From Carnegiea gigantea (lineage: Eukaryota; Streptophyta; Magnoliopsida; Caryophyllales; Cactaceae): DNA of 64,000 bases. Below the pieces are notes generated by a model. The model had not been told where the DNA came from, did not search any database, and worked only from the letters and a program-made list of their open reading frames with translations. The position numbers were made by a program, and so were the translations under genes. Location: NCBI GenBank assembly GCA_029747015.1, contig JAKOGI010002809.1, positions 1 through 64,000 of the forward strand, given 5' to 3'. Below, piece after piece: positions 12,890 through 23,791 of this stretch (the stretch's first letter is position 1; every line of letters starts with the position of its first letter).

Positions 12890-13002
12890 GTTTTCTCAAG
12901 GAGAAAACTTCGATATGATAAAGAAACTTGAAAGAGTTATTGTCATTTTCCATACTTATGAGGTTGAGTTTAATGCCTCTATCAGACATTACTCATGCCC
13001 AG

Positions 13003-13596
13003 TGTCACGGACCGCATTTCAGAGAGATCCAGGATGTTCCGGAATCTTCCAGAATGGTCTGGGACCTTTGGGAATAGGCTAGAATGTTCTAGAGTGTTTT
13101 AGAACCTTCTGGACACTCTAAAGTCTTCTAGAATCTTCTGGAGAACTCCAGATACTTCTAAACTATTCTAGAAGCTTCTAGGGTATCTAGGACCTTGTGA
13201 AGAATCCTAGAACCTTCTAGGCTATAGTAGAATATTCTAGACTACTCTTTAGAATGTTCCATACTATTCTACATATAAGATACTTGTATAGAATATTTTG
13301 AAAGAGTAATAATAGCCGTAGGATTAAATAGATCTCCACTATCCATTGAGGAGGTGGATATGTGTATATACCCCCAAGGGGGCTTATTTGTACACCAAGC
13401 ATTCAAGTGCAATACGAAGCATTCTCCCAAACTCTTTTTCTCCCTACTTTCTCTCTCTAAGAATATGTAGGCTTACTTTGCTTCTCAAGCCTAAGTCAAG
13501 CATCCTTAAGGCTTACCAACAAATAAAAAAAGAGTCTCGAGCAAAGTTTGCTAGGCCACACGGGTCTAAGTTTGAGTGAATTATCAACCCGTGACA
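13003..13596 (+). repeat. 5' LTR of the gag-protease element
   Basis: It is 594 bp, starts TGTCACGG and ends CCGTGACA, and is followed at once by the primer site. U3 holds the TTCnnGAA cluster at 13040-13315 and a TATA-like TGTATATACC near 13363-13373. The pyrimidine-rich R/U5 includes CTCTTTTTCTCCC near 13430. Confidence 0.9.
13040..13315 (+). promoter_or_regulatory. Heat-shock-element-like array in 5' LTR U3
   Basis: TTC and GAA triplets alternate at about five-base spacing over some 270 bp. The best block, 13126-13146, reads TTCnnGAAnnTTCnnGAG, and 13166-13181 reads TTCnnGAAnnTTC. This is the binding pattern of plant heat-shock factors (alternating nGAAn units) and lies just upstream of the TATA-like box. 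Heat response is inference. Confidence 0.55.
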
Positions 13597-13598
13597 GT

Positions 13599-13610
13599 TG
13601 GTATCAGAGA
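13599..13610 (+). other. Primer-binding site, initiator Met-tRNA
   Basis: TGGTATCAGAGA follows the 5' LTR after two bases. It is the standard plant initiator Met-tRNA site with one change at the last base. Confidence 0.85.
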
Positions 13611-13630
13611 AAGGTTTGAGTTAGGAGATC

Positions 13631-15483
13631 ATGGCTTCAATTGTCATCGATGTCGGCAACCCTCAACAAGGAGGGAAGAAGGGAAAGGACAAGAAGAAGA
13701 CTTATCAGTCCTTATGGACGACAAGCTTGTGGAGATTAACTGCTCTATGTCGGACCTAATGAGTAGGGTGGATGACATGAAGAAGCACTTCGACGAGCTC
13801 GAGTCCATGGGGGACTTTGAGGAGCTTTGTGGGGAGGTGCAAGAGGCGGTAAAAGCCGTAGCAGCCACTGTTGACAAGTAGGTCCAAGCCCTTCAGGCAT
13901 CTAGGGATGCTGAACTTCAAGCTTGTAAGGCTAAGGTGGATGCACACAGGGCTAGGATCGAACCCTTGGAAGTGCAACTTAAGTTGTGCATAACTGCGGT
14001 AACCAACATGGGCAGCGGTGGATCGAGATAAGTATCCACCACCCCAAAGGTGAATGAGCTCCAAACTCCAACATACAATGGGGCAAGGAACACAAGAGAG
14101 ATAGATAACTTCTTTTGGAAGCTTGAAGCCTACTTTGGAGTGGTAGGCATCATGGATGAAGGCCAAAAGGTGAGCCATGCTTCCTTCTCTCTTAAAGACG
14201 TAGCCCTATTGTGGTGGCATCGTAGGTGTGACAATGTCAACCGAGGATCCAACCCCATCACTATTTGGGACAGATTCAAGAGGGAATTTAAGAAATAATT
14301 CTATCCCAAGGATGCGAAACAAGAAGCACGGGCCATATTAAGATGCCTCCAACACAAGGAGGGTCACATTCGGGGGTATGTGAATGAGCTCCAAGAGCTC
14401 CTCTTGGAGATCCCAAGCATGGGGGAGCAAGATGCCCTGTTTTGCTTCCTTAATGGCCTAAGCAATTGGGCCCGGATGGAACTTAAGAGGTGTTGGGTGC
14501 GAGACGTCGCCTCCACTATCGCCACTGCCAAGTGCTTAGTCGAGTTCAAGATAGACTCCTTAAAGCTACGAGGCAAGAAGAGCCACAATGATAGTGACAG
14601 TGATGGAGACCAGGACAAGTCTCATAGGTGGGACAAGCCAACAACCTTCAAGGACAAGGGAAGAGACAAGAAGGATGAGACACCAAGAAAATACTCATAC
14701 TTTTTATGGAACGGGGCTCATTGGGTTTTTGAGCGCCCGAAGCGTGGGAAACTTGCTGTGCTTGTGATGGAAGAGGAGAGGAATGACGAGGAAACAAGTA
14801 TTGCCTCAATATCACTCTTGAGTGCAATCCAATCTAAGGTGGGGGAGCCAACCGACAGCTACATGTATGTAAAGAGTGAAGTTAGAGGTAAGAAACTTAC
14901 GGCAACGGTGGACACAGGAGCGGATAACATGTACATGGTGAAAGAACTTGCCGATGATATTAGCCTACCTTGCAAAAAGGAGAAGAGCTATATGAAGGGA
15001 GTTAATGCAAAGAGCATTCCAATCTATGGAGTTGCTCGAGGTATGGACATCCAAGTCGGACTATAAAATGGTAAGGTCGACATAACCATCAGTCCCTTTA
15101 ATGATCGGAAGTTCTATCTACGAATGGACTTCCTCAATAAGGCAAAGGCCATCATAGTTCCTCATGCTAGCACCTTGTTTATCATGGACAATGGGCGAAC
15201 TTATGCAATACCCATGAGATGGGAAGCCAAGAAGGAAAAGGTGCTAACTACCCTTTGATTCATGGAGAGTGAGGAGGTAGGCCACCTATCCGCCCTCAAA
15301 AGGGATGAGGGACCTATAGGTGTCATACCCCTAACATCACTTGGGAAGCTGGAACAAAGGAGGAAACGTGCCAGAATAAGGATGGGACGTAAGGAAACAA
15401 AGGATCGATGTACTCAGCAGTTAGCCATGACACATCAACTCAACCAAGTAGGAAGGACATCTCCTGGAGACGAAGCAATCTAA
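13631..15483 (+). pseudogene. gag-protease polyprotein of the 3.1-kb gypsy element
   Basis: A single plus frame runs from about 13700 to 15483 with in-frame stops at 13879, 14029, 14296, 15064 and 15256 and no frameshift after the N-terminus. The ATG at 13631 is in another frame, so an early shift is likely. The gag capsid region is clear (ATG 14050 onward: LLWWHRR, WDRFKREFKK, then YVNELQELLLEIPSM near 14380). The zinc-knuckle position near 14690-14745 keeps its histidine (NGAHWVFE), but the expected cysteines are Tyr, Trp and Arg. The aspartic protease follows, with its active site intact as VDTGADN (about 14910). The reading stops soon after the protease, where RT would begin in a full element. 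Confidence 0.85.
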
Positions 15484-15543
15484 AGGCCATGCATACAAAA
15501 ACCCAAAGGCAACGAGGACGTTACCTGATTAGGTAGGGAAGAA

Positions 15544-16137
15544 TGTCAAAGGTCGCGTTTCCAGAGATAACCACGATGTTCCAGAATCTTCCAAAATGGT
15601 CTGGAACCTTCTAGAATACGCTAGAATGTTCTAGAGTGTTCCAAAATCTTCTAGGCACTATAGAGTCTTCTAGAATCTTCTGGAGAACTCTAGATACTTC
15701 TAAACTATTTTAGAAACTTCTAGAGTATCTAGGACCTTATGGAGAGTCCTAGAACCTTCTAGGATATACTAGAATATTCTAGACTACTCTCTAGAATGTT
15801 TCACACTATTCTACACGTAGGATACTTGGATAGAATATTCTGGAAGAGTAATAATAGCCTTAGGAATGAATAGATCTCCACCATCTATTGAGGAGGTGGA
15901 TATGTATATATACCCCCAAGGAGGCTCATTTGTACACCAAGCATTCAGGTGCAATACAAAGCATCTCCCAAACTCTTTTTCTCTGCACTTTCTCTCTCTA
16001 AGAGTGTGTGGACTTACTTAGCTTCTGAAGCCTAGGTCAAGCATCCTTAAGGCTTACTGCCAAACAAAACAAGAGTCCTAAGCAAAGTTTGCTAGGTTGC
16101 ACTGGCCTAGGTTTAAGTGAATTATCAACTCGTGACA
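15544..16137 (+). repeat. 3' LTR of the gag-protease element
   Basis: It is 594 bp, colinear with the 5' LTR throughout and ends in TGACA. The TATA-like TATATATA at about 15905-15912 is better preserved than in the 5' copy. Confidence 0.9.
15580..15855 (+). promoter_or_regulatory. Heat-shock-element-like array in 3' LTR U3
   Basis: The same alternating TTC/GAA pattern occurs as in the 5' LTR. The best block (15668-15688) is identical to 13126-13146, although the LTRs have diverged elsewhere. Confidence 0.55.
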
Positions 16138-16262
16138 CCGGACAAACAACCCATACTTTTTTTGAAAATGAGATTCTAATGATATGATATAGACTTTTGT
16201 TAAGTTAAAACTAAGCTGGCGACATGATTTGGCAAGCTACTTAGTGCTAGTAGCATGATTTA

Positions 16263-16633
16263 GGGCCTGTTCTTTTCGTGGATAAATTGGGTGGGTAAAA
16301 GGGTGAAGTAGGTTGAAGTAGGTTGAGGTGGGTTGAGGTGGGTTGAAGTTGGTATTTTTTTTTGGGTGGGTTGAAATAGATTGAAGCAGGTTGAAGTGGG
16401 TTGATATAGATTAAAGTGGGTTAAAGTTAGTATATTTTTTATGTGGTGGGTTGAAGTGGATTAAAATAATGAGAATGTAATAATGTGTGATAATTTATGA
16501 AGTTATCGAAATTTTGTGAAATTTTTGTTTCTTCTTTTTGTTTTTTATATTTTATATTTCATATTTTATGTTTTATATTTTTATTTTTTATTTTTTATTT
16601 TTTAATTTTTTGTTTTTTGTTTCTTGTTTTTTA

Positions 16634-16664
<31 letters not shown>

Positions 16665-17408
16665 AAATTTTTAAATTTTTAAATTTTTAAATTTTAATTT
16701 TTAATTTTCTTATTTTTATTTTTTATTTTTTATTTTTTATTTTTTTGGAATTTTCTGCAGCTTTTGTTTGGAACAAAACTAAAAAAATAAAAAATTAAAA
16801 CATACAAAAATGCAAAAATAAAAAGTAAAAAATAAAAAAATTAAAAATGAAATATAAAAAATTAAAAATTAAAAATAAAAAAATAAAAAAATAAAAAAGA
16901 AAAAGAAAAATTAAATACAAAAAATAAAAAATAAAATTAAAAAATTAAAAATTAAAAAATAAAAATTAAATACAGAAAATAAAAAATAAAAAATAACAAA
17001 ATAAAAAATAACAAAATAACAAAATAAAAAATTAAAAAATTAAAAAATTAAATACAAATAAGTAAAAATTAAAATTTAAAAATTAAAAATTTAAAGATTT
17101 AAAAAAAAATTGAAAAATACAAAAATAAAACAATTCCAAAGCACGATAATTTACAAAAAAAGTAGGATAGTGAACTTTTTGGTGCAAGAATGATTAAATC
17201 TCACATGATACTTTACAAATTATTAAAATTATAAAGGGGTGGGTTGAAGTTGGTTGAAGTTGGTTGAAGTAGGTTGAGGTAGGTTGAAGTAGGTTGAAGT
17301 TGGTATTTTTTTTTTTTAAGTGGGTTGAAGTAGGTTGAAATAGGTTGAAGTGGGTTAAAGTGGGTTGATGTTGGTAAATTGCAATTGACCCATGAAAAGA
17401 ACAGGCCC
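16263..17408. mobile_element. PIF/Harbinger-like MITE (Tourist type), 1146 bp
   Basis: Terminal inverted repeats GGGCCTGTTCTTTTC...GAAAAGAACAGGCCC are flanked by a TTA duplication (16260-16262 and 17409-17411), which is diagnostic of PIF/Harbinger and Tourist MITEs. No transposase is present. Inside are two direct blocks built of the motif GGTTGAAGT (about 16283-16460 and 17236-17375), both containing GAAGTTGGTATTTTTTTT. They are separated by a T-rich stretch (16507-16745) and an A-rich stretch (16780-17120) that could pair as a hairpin. It is inserted in LTR copy A. Confidence 0.85.
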
Positions 17409-18161
17409 TTAACACCCAATGACAGCTACTAGCATCTCACCTATAGCATAGCATGATTTGGCACCCAATGACAACTATGGGCATCGCACCTATTGCTACG
17501 TTATCAAAATAGTAAAAAGGATATTGCTACTTCCTTTCTTAATTTTACACCCAACTCTTAACCTCCCTCTCTAAAAATGCCATTGTTGGCACCCTCAAGC
17601 TCTCTTAGGCCTTTTTTTGTTCCAATAAAAGAGCTACATGCTCCATTCTTGTAATTTTTTTTCCATTACTTACTCAATTCTTGGCATTTTGAGTTGAAAT
17701 TTCGAATTATGTGCCTGTTTTAGAGGGTTAAATTCTTTGCTTGGTTTGGTTGTGGACCTTCATTTTTTGAGGACTTGATGGTAAAATTTTGTGTATTTAG
17801 GATGTTTGTGGAGAGTAGAGAACTATTAGGTGTGAAACTTGGGCTTAGTTCTTGATCCTTTTGTGTTTGCGGGTTTCAGTTTTGATTCTACTGAATTCCC
17901 GCAAAACTTCTATCGAAATTTTGAGAGTTGATCTTTGAGAGTTGTAGGATATTTTAACTCGACCCTTTTGGCTTGTAATCTAAAATTTTCGTATGTAGAT
18001 TATGGTTGGGAATCATCTCATCCTTTCTACTACTATAGCAGTGACACATTGCTAGAAGGTGACAATGGGATTAGGTCCTAGAACCAAAGCAATTGGATGA
18101 TATCTCCAACTTGCTAAACTTATATATAAGCACCATAACATTTCCATCATCGATCAACATG

Positions 18162-18229
18162 GTAAGTGTTTTTTTTTTTTTTTTTTTTGTGTATTCTTGA
18201 AGTTTTTCTGATGATCTTTTTCTTGATAG
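18162..18229 (+). other. Intron 1 of the antisense PMD gene
   Basis: The donor GTAAGT follows ATG at 18159-18161, then a long T run (18170-18188), and the acceptor TTGATAG ends at 18229. The second copy has a T run and an acceptor TTCTGTAG ending at 54648 at the matching place. Confidence 0.55.
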
Positions 18230-18857
18230 AACTAAGAGTTCATGAAAGGGTACATGAATTTGTAGGACATTAAGCACCTTCATGGGATGCTTCACAGTTT
18301 CGTCAAGGTGATGGTGATGCATGATGACTTCAACCCTCTAATCAGGGCCTGTAGAGCCTCGGATGCAATCGATCATTACCTCCTTAAGGGTTTGATAAAG
18401 AGGTTTTAGGATGCTACAAATATCTTTCACTTTTCCCAAGGTGAGATGATAATCACTCCCATAGATTTATGTATGCTGACCAGGGCTCCCTTTGATTTAA
18501 ACCCACTAAAGTACCACATGGACTTTTGCTCAGATCTATGATCAAGAGATGGCCTCTCAAGTCTAAAACCATTCAGTACTCAATGATCAAGGCAGTTTTG
18601 GAGGGCTCTTTGGAAGACCTCTTCTGTGAGTAGATCTTCTGGCTTTTCATGCTATATTTACTCAGGTATTTTACAGCTAAGGTAATTGATTTCATCTTCA
18701 TTGGATGGAAAACTTAGAGGACGTTATTGTAGTGGGCAACCTTGATTAGAGGATCCTAGCCTTTGCCATCCTCTTGAAGTATATGAGAGTAGCATGTCAG
18801 TTGAATGGGCAGAACTTTCCCATGGTGACCTTGGGAGGTTTTTAGAAGGTTCTTAAG

Positions 18858-18931
18858 GTAAGCTTCGCTTGCTTGTTTTATCTATGCATCAAAGTGCTTA
18901 ATCTGACATTCTGGTCCTTATGTTTTTATAG
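18858..18931 (+). other. Intron 2 of the antisense PMD gene
   Basis: The 74-bp intron has donor AG/GTAAGC and acceptor TTTTTATAG, after which PWFLDNFPKIA is read. In the second copy the acceptor TGCTTTGTAG ends at 55342 and is followed by PLFLE, a stop, and FPKIAPST, so the splice position is shared. Confidence 0.65.
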
Positions 18932-21900
18932 CCTTGGTTTTTAGACAACTTTCCCAAGATTGCTACTAGTACAAACGATAGTAGACGAGCACTTTTATAA
19001 CTCGGTGGACTCAAAGCAACCATAAAAGGAATGCTCCAATCTTAAGGATGTCAACAGTTTTAGGCTGGCCTTGAATGACCAAACTATAAGAGTTGTTAGC
19101 TCTCTTTCCTTTGTATTGTTGTTTGAATGTCTACGCTTTTGAATCTTTGAGGTGTTGACTTTTTTTGTTTTGCTTCAACTGACTGGGGAGCTTAAGTTCA
19201 TGCTATAAGTGTCTTGGCTTCCACAAGGAAGCCTATACTCTCTTGTCAAAAAGTCCTTATATTGAGGCCTTTTGGATACATTTACAACCTTCACAAGTTA
19301 GTGAACTAACAAGTGATTTCGCACACAATGGCACCTTGGAGGCCGAAGCCTCCACTTTCATATACCATGTTCACATCCTGTATTACCTTTAAGCAAATCA
19401 CTGAGATGCTTAGGTGGGGAGAATTGTGTTTACCGCCTGGAGAAGGGGAGACTGTACTAAGTTCATTTGAGAGTGCCTAATGCCTCCTATTGGTCCCAAT
19501 GTAAGCCCCCAATTTGCTCATTTTCATTTTTCTCACTTTCTTATCACTAGTCTTATTTTATGATGGTTAGCATTCCATAGCACCTTGAGGATGTCCTAGT
19601 GGTAAGTGCGAATGTATGGTATGCTGATGCCATTAGGGTAAAACAATTCAAAAGGATTAAACATTTTGGGATGCTGCTATCCTTAAGTTGCAAAACATTC
19701 CCACAAATTGGTAGGGGTTCCATCATTTCCCTTGTCATTGGCTCTTTTACTTTTGCTTATTTCTTTGCCTACTTTTTCCTATTTTCATTGCAAGTTCATT
19801 TAAGATGTCAGCATCGTGATGATCTAAGTTATGGATAGACTCAAAGCCATCATCATTAGACTAGGCAGTGGTGCAGCTATCATAGGGGGACAATGTGGTT
19901 GAGGTAGAGTTAGCTTACCATAGCTTTTTCTTTCCCATTTTTGGGATTTCTTTCCCTCTTTTTTCACTAATTCAATATATGTCACTGGGTGCTCCTTGAT
20001 GTCATCAGCAAGAGGCCTACTCTCTTAGAGGTTACAATGTCTTCCCCACTCTCCAAGGTAAGCCACAGCAACAACACTACTTTTAAGACTCTCGGGACTT
20101 CCCTTGAGATGCCATTGTTGTTAGGGGTAATACCAAGATCTTGTGCGACATGGCAATAAAGGCAGGCTCTTCTTATAGGTTTGTAGTAGGGACCACCTCT
20201 TGCTTTGATTATGCATGTTTTCCCTTGGGGATGCTAAGTATAGAAAGCTCCTTTTTTCACCCTCTACAGCCCATGAGCTATGGCGTCTCCTCAGGTTATT
20301 GTGCATAGTTTCAGTAGGGAGCTGGCTATCCTTCATTCCTCGATCACTTTGAAATCCCACAACACTTGTTGGTGGGCATTCCTTAGCGTAATGCAATCAA
20401 GTTTCAACCTCCTTGACATTCAATGGACCCTTATTCATAGGGCTCTAGCTCCTTTGGCTTTCTTGCACTGTCTAGAGTTTAGATCATGCATGAGCCTCTC
20501 TAAGCTGAGGGAGGCATTAGTAAGGGACTGTCCCTTTCTCTTTGTTATGGATGTCTGATTTGGACATTTTGGACAGTTTATGTCTTGCCTTTTTTTTCGG
20601 ATAATTTTTTTTGTTCGCAAAGCAGTGATTGTTTCTTTTTTGACCAATTACTTTTTGCACCTTCTCATGATTAAGCTCGATGTTGCAGCATTTATATTTT
20701 TAACTATTTTCGCTTCTTATTAGAAGGGAATTCAAAAGTTATAAAAAATCAATTTTGATAGCCTCTCCCTCTAGTTTCTTTGATGTAGGAATATTTTTTT
20801 TAGATGTGGATGATTTTGAAGGGACATTCAAAAGAAACAAAGAAAATAACGAAAAGTAAAGGAGAGATGAAATCGTTATTCCTTGAGTAAGAATTTTTAC
20901 AAAGTTTGGTGGTAATCCAGATTTAGCAATTGAATATCCTAAAATTGTAACTTGATGAAAAAAAGAAAGTGGATCATGTAGGCCAGGATCTGCTAACTCA
21001 GTGCCATGATTTGAGGGCCAACGGTAGCCACTGACCCTTGAATTATAATTTCCGTCCCCATTGATAAGAGAATTTATGCCGCTCAGTTGTACCGTGTTTC
21101 CAGTTTGATGTTCTTTAAATTTAAACAATTTCAGGTGTTTGTTGTATTGTTTTCCAGTTTCTTAGAGCCCTAAACACTTTTAGGTGTTTATTTTAATTCC
21201 TCATAGCCTATTTTGATACCCTCTTTGATCTTGGAGCTCCAATGTGAGCAAGGCACATATTAGTATGCAGGAGCCTTATGAGTTGAACTCTTCACTCCCT
21301 TAAGGTGGTGAAAATATATAAGGGTTGTCTAAAAGTGGCATAATTTAAATGGTTCAGTAGTCTCTATGTCTTTCACTCCCTAACTAGGGATATATGCCAC
21401 AGGGTAAAGGAGTTTGAAACAATCTTAGGCTTCCCTATAGGGAAGGGACAACTCATTTTCCCTAAATTAAAGGACTCGTATGCGGCAGACTTGTAGTCCC
21501 CCCTTAAGTTGTCACTTAAAGTGGCTGATAGAGTCTTCGATGGTATGCTCATTGATCTCTCCTGAGTAGTGAGCCACTCCATGCTCTGCCACCAAGGTGA
21601 GTGTTTTTTGCTTAGAGGCCCAATAGGCCTATATCTTCAGCTAGCTACTCCACTTCCTTTTCTATAGTAAGTAGGGTTTGATAGGTTTGCTTTCTTTTTA
21701 GGTAGCTATTACACATCAAGTCCTCATTCCTATGGTGTTGGCTGAGGCTATCGTGGGTTTGGATGTTATGGAAAATAATCACCAACATACTCTCTGTAAA
21801 GGAGCCCCCTACTTCAGCTACTGTACTAATTTTTTTCACTTCCTCTTTTTTACTTTTTTTTTCCCCTACCATTTCTTAACATTTCCATTTGTTTTTAGAT

Positions 21901-22560
21901 ACTGCTCATGAAGTGCTTGCAGTGCCAGTGCCTCTTATCAAAACAAAGAAATACAGCATTACAGCTTTCTTAATTCGTTCCTAAGTTTGAGACCCTTTCC
22001 AAGTGCCCTAAGACTGTGCAGGAGTGCAATGAGCTCTTGGAGAGTCCTTAGATCCATTAGATCTTCCCGTCATCAAATGTTAGGATTTTTGAGGTACCTT
22101 AGACGGTGGTTAAGTATTCGAGCGTTCTTAGTTTTGATAATGTGGCCATCATCTTGACTACCTAGATTGTTCGTAAATTCGGGTAGAGACATAGGGAACC
22201 TTACTTTGATACCCTTACTGCCCCTCCCATCTACTTTTCTTTCAAGGTCATCCTATCATGGAAGATGATGCAGAGCAAGCCTTTAGTTGCCCATGCCTAG
22301 GAAGCTTTCCATTGAGAAGGTGGATAAGGCTTACCTATATTAGCGCAATGCCATCCTAAGTACCCGTCAAGCAACTAGGGGAGGCAGGATGATGCAAAAG
22401 TGATAGAAGAAATTGGCTACTTGCCTGAAGAGTGTCATGTTGAAGAGGAAAGATGAGAAGAGTCATATAGTTCCCCCCCTTAAATAGAATGGAGCGTCAT
22501 GTGATGTATAAGCCCTTTTAGGCATTAGACAATTATGTTTTTTATCTATCCCTCTAGAAT

Positions 22561-22897
22561 TTATGGTTACTAAAATACATTGAATATAGTATTTTACTTT
22601 CTTGTGCACCTTATTCGTATTTTATCCTTAGATTTTTAGTTTTTTAGTTATTGATAATGTTGGATTGGATAAACCCTAGATGGAGCTAAACAGTTAAGTC
22701 CTTGCCTTTTTGTGGGGGGGTGCATGAACTCTTAATTTTTCTTGGTTCTCCATTTTTTTTATTTTGAAGAACTACAGCACCTAGACATTGTTGGGATACC
22801 GGCAGCAAGCTGATGATGCTGCTAAGACTGTACGAACTTGCCAACAATTAATTTCACACTGCTAGGTTGCATCAATAGTAGTTTTCGTGTTGCTCGC
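22561..22897. other. Spacer between the antisense PMD gene and integrase
   Basis: No reading frame or motif. It is presumably the 3' untranslated part of the two convergent transcription units of the Tat element. A G run at 22711-22717 and T-rich stretches are the only visible landmarks. Confidence 0.35.
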
Positions 22898-23791
22898 CTA
22901 TTGTCTCTTTTCTTTTGACTCCTTTAGAAGTAAAATACCTTTGAATAACTCTAGGTTAATGAGCCATAAAAATTCACATGTATTTATATCCATTAATTTC
23001 ATAACCTGTCCCAAAAGGATCTTTTCTATATAGCAGGGACCAGCTAGTGAGACTGAATTCCCTCGTGAGTCTAGGACAGGTACCCAAATGGCATTTCCCA
23101 CTATGTCTCCTACCCTAACATTTCAGGAATGTACTTTTAAGTTGAAATCTTTTTCCATCCTTTGTTGGTACTTTTGTTGGTGATGCTAGGCTTGCAACCT
23201 TTATTCATCAGTGCTAACTAACTCTTCATGCTAGACTTTTATCTAATTGATTTCTGACACTTGCCCTTCAAAGGCTCCCACAATGATGAAATTTTTATTT
23301 CTACTAGGAGTATGACTTCTATTCCATACACAAGAGAGAAAGATGTTATTCCCATTGACAACTTTGTAGTTATCCAGTATTCCCACAAAGCGAATGAGGT
23401 TTTGTTAAGCCAATCTTTATAACTTTCTACCACCTTACTTAGATATTTTCAATATCTTTGTTGGACACTTGTAATGCTCAACTTGTATGCATCTGTAGAT
23501 AGTGGATTATAGGTGTTGTATTTGGTATCGCTCAAGCAGTTTTATGGTCTCATCTTTGAAATGAAATCACTTATTACTTCATTCGACACTTCATAACGAT
23601 CAGTCATGTTGGTTCTTACAAAGCATGCAACTTGTTTAGATCTAAGGCTAGCATATGATGGTCCTTCCACCCACTTGGTGAAATAATCAATGTACACTAG
23701 ATTCTATTCGTGGCCATTGGTCACTTTAGGTGTGGTCTTACCTACTATGTCGATCGCCCATGCGAAAAACGGTCATAGTGAGGTAAGCAAG
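22898..23791 (-). pseudogene. Tat integrase core and C-terminal domain
   Basis: Minus-strand translation gives the start of the core (FFAWAIDIVGKTTPKVTNGH), VYIDYFTKWVEGPSYASL, a degraded second Asp region (VISDFKDE), then SFSLVYGIEVILLVEI, and the C-terminal GPCYIEKILLGQVMKLMD. These follow the Tat integrase in order with a few stops. The reading is cut at 23791/23792 by the Athila-like element; the zinc-binding N-terminus continues at 39350-39680. Confidence 0.85.

Larger units (their letters stand above)
13003..16137 (+). mobile_element. Non-autonomous Ty3/gypsy element, gag-protease only
   Basis: The element is complete in structure: two LTRs of equal length (594 bp, both TGTCA...TGACA), a Met-tRNA primer site (13599-13610), a purine tract before the 3' LTR (about 15531-15542) and 1.95 kb of internal sequence. 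The internal part codes only for gag and protease; RT, RNase H and integrase are absent. It must have depended on enzymes of another element. The LTRs differ at roughly one position in eight by eye, so the insertion is old. Flanking pentamers (CCCAG and CCGGA) do not match clearly. It sits in the 3' LTR of Tat element 1. Confidence 0.85.
11030..17528 (-). mobile_element. Tat element 1, 3' LTR (copy A) with two insertions
   Basis: The segments 11030-13002, 16138-16262 and 17412-17528 align by eye with copies B (49490-51060) and C (51536-53952). Shared landmarks include 11060-11330 with 49900-50180, 11740-12060 with 50690-50980 and 52720-53000, and 12130-12480 with 53060-53340. A TATA-like box on the minus strand lies near 11627-11638. 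The right edge is placed before a pyrimidine stretch at 17529-17540, which would be the polypurine tract on the minus strand. The LTR is interrupted by a gypsy element (13003-16137) and a MITE (16263-17408). Confidence 0.7.
18003..22560 (+). pseudogene. Antisense plant mobile domain (PMD) gene of Tat element 1
   Basis: On the strand opposite to pol, between integrase and the 3' LTR. The best-preserved exon (18242-18540) reads DAIDHYLLKGLIKRF, a stop in place of Trp, then DATNIFHFSQGEMIITPIDL. This is the PMD signature (R-x-W/F-x-x-x-T-x-x-F-H-x-x-x-G-E-M-x-x-T). Later exons continue the fold (KRWPLKSKTIQYSMIKAVLE near 18547-18606; VLEGSLEDLF; FAILLKYMRVACQLNGQNF near 18766-18815; PWFLDNFPKIATST after the intron at 18858-18931). 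A start is likely at 18003 or nearby. The same gene, interrupted by a hAT, is at 54387-64000, and homology between the copies runs to at least 22350. PMD proteins occur in host genes and in transposons; this one belongs to the retroelement. It has several stops and is not functional. Confidence 0.7.

Noticed and set aside
13756..14178. 140-codon minus-strand frame
   Set aside because: It is the antisense shadow of the gag frame of the 3.1-kb gypsy element.
16497..16682. Phe-rich open frame
   Set aside because: It is the translation of the T-rich centre of the MITE and has no coding character.
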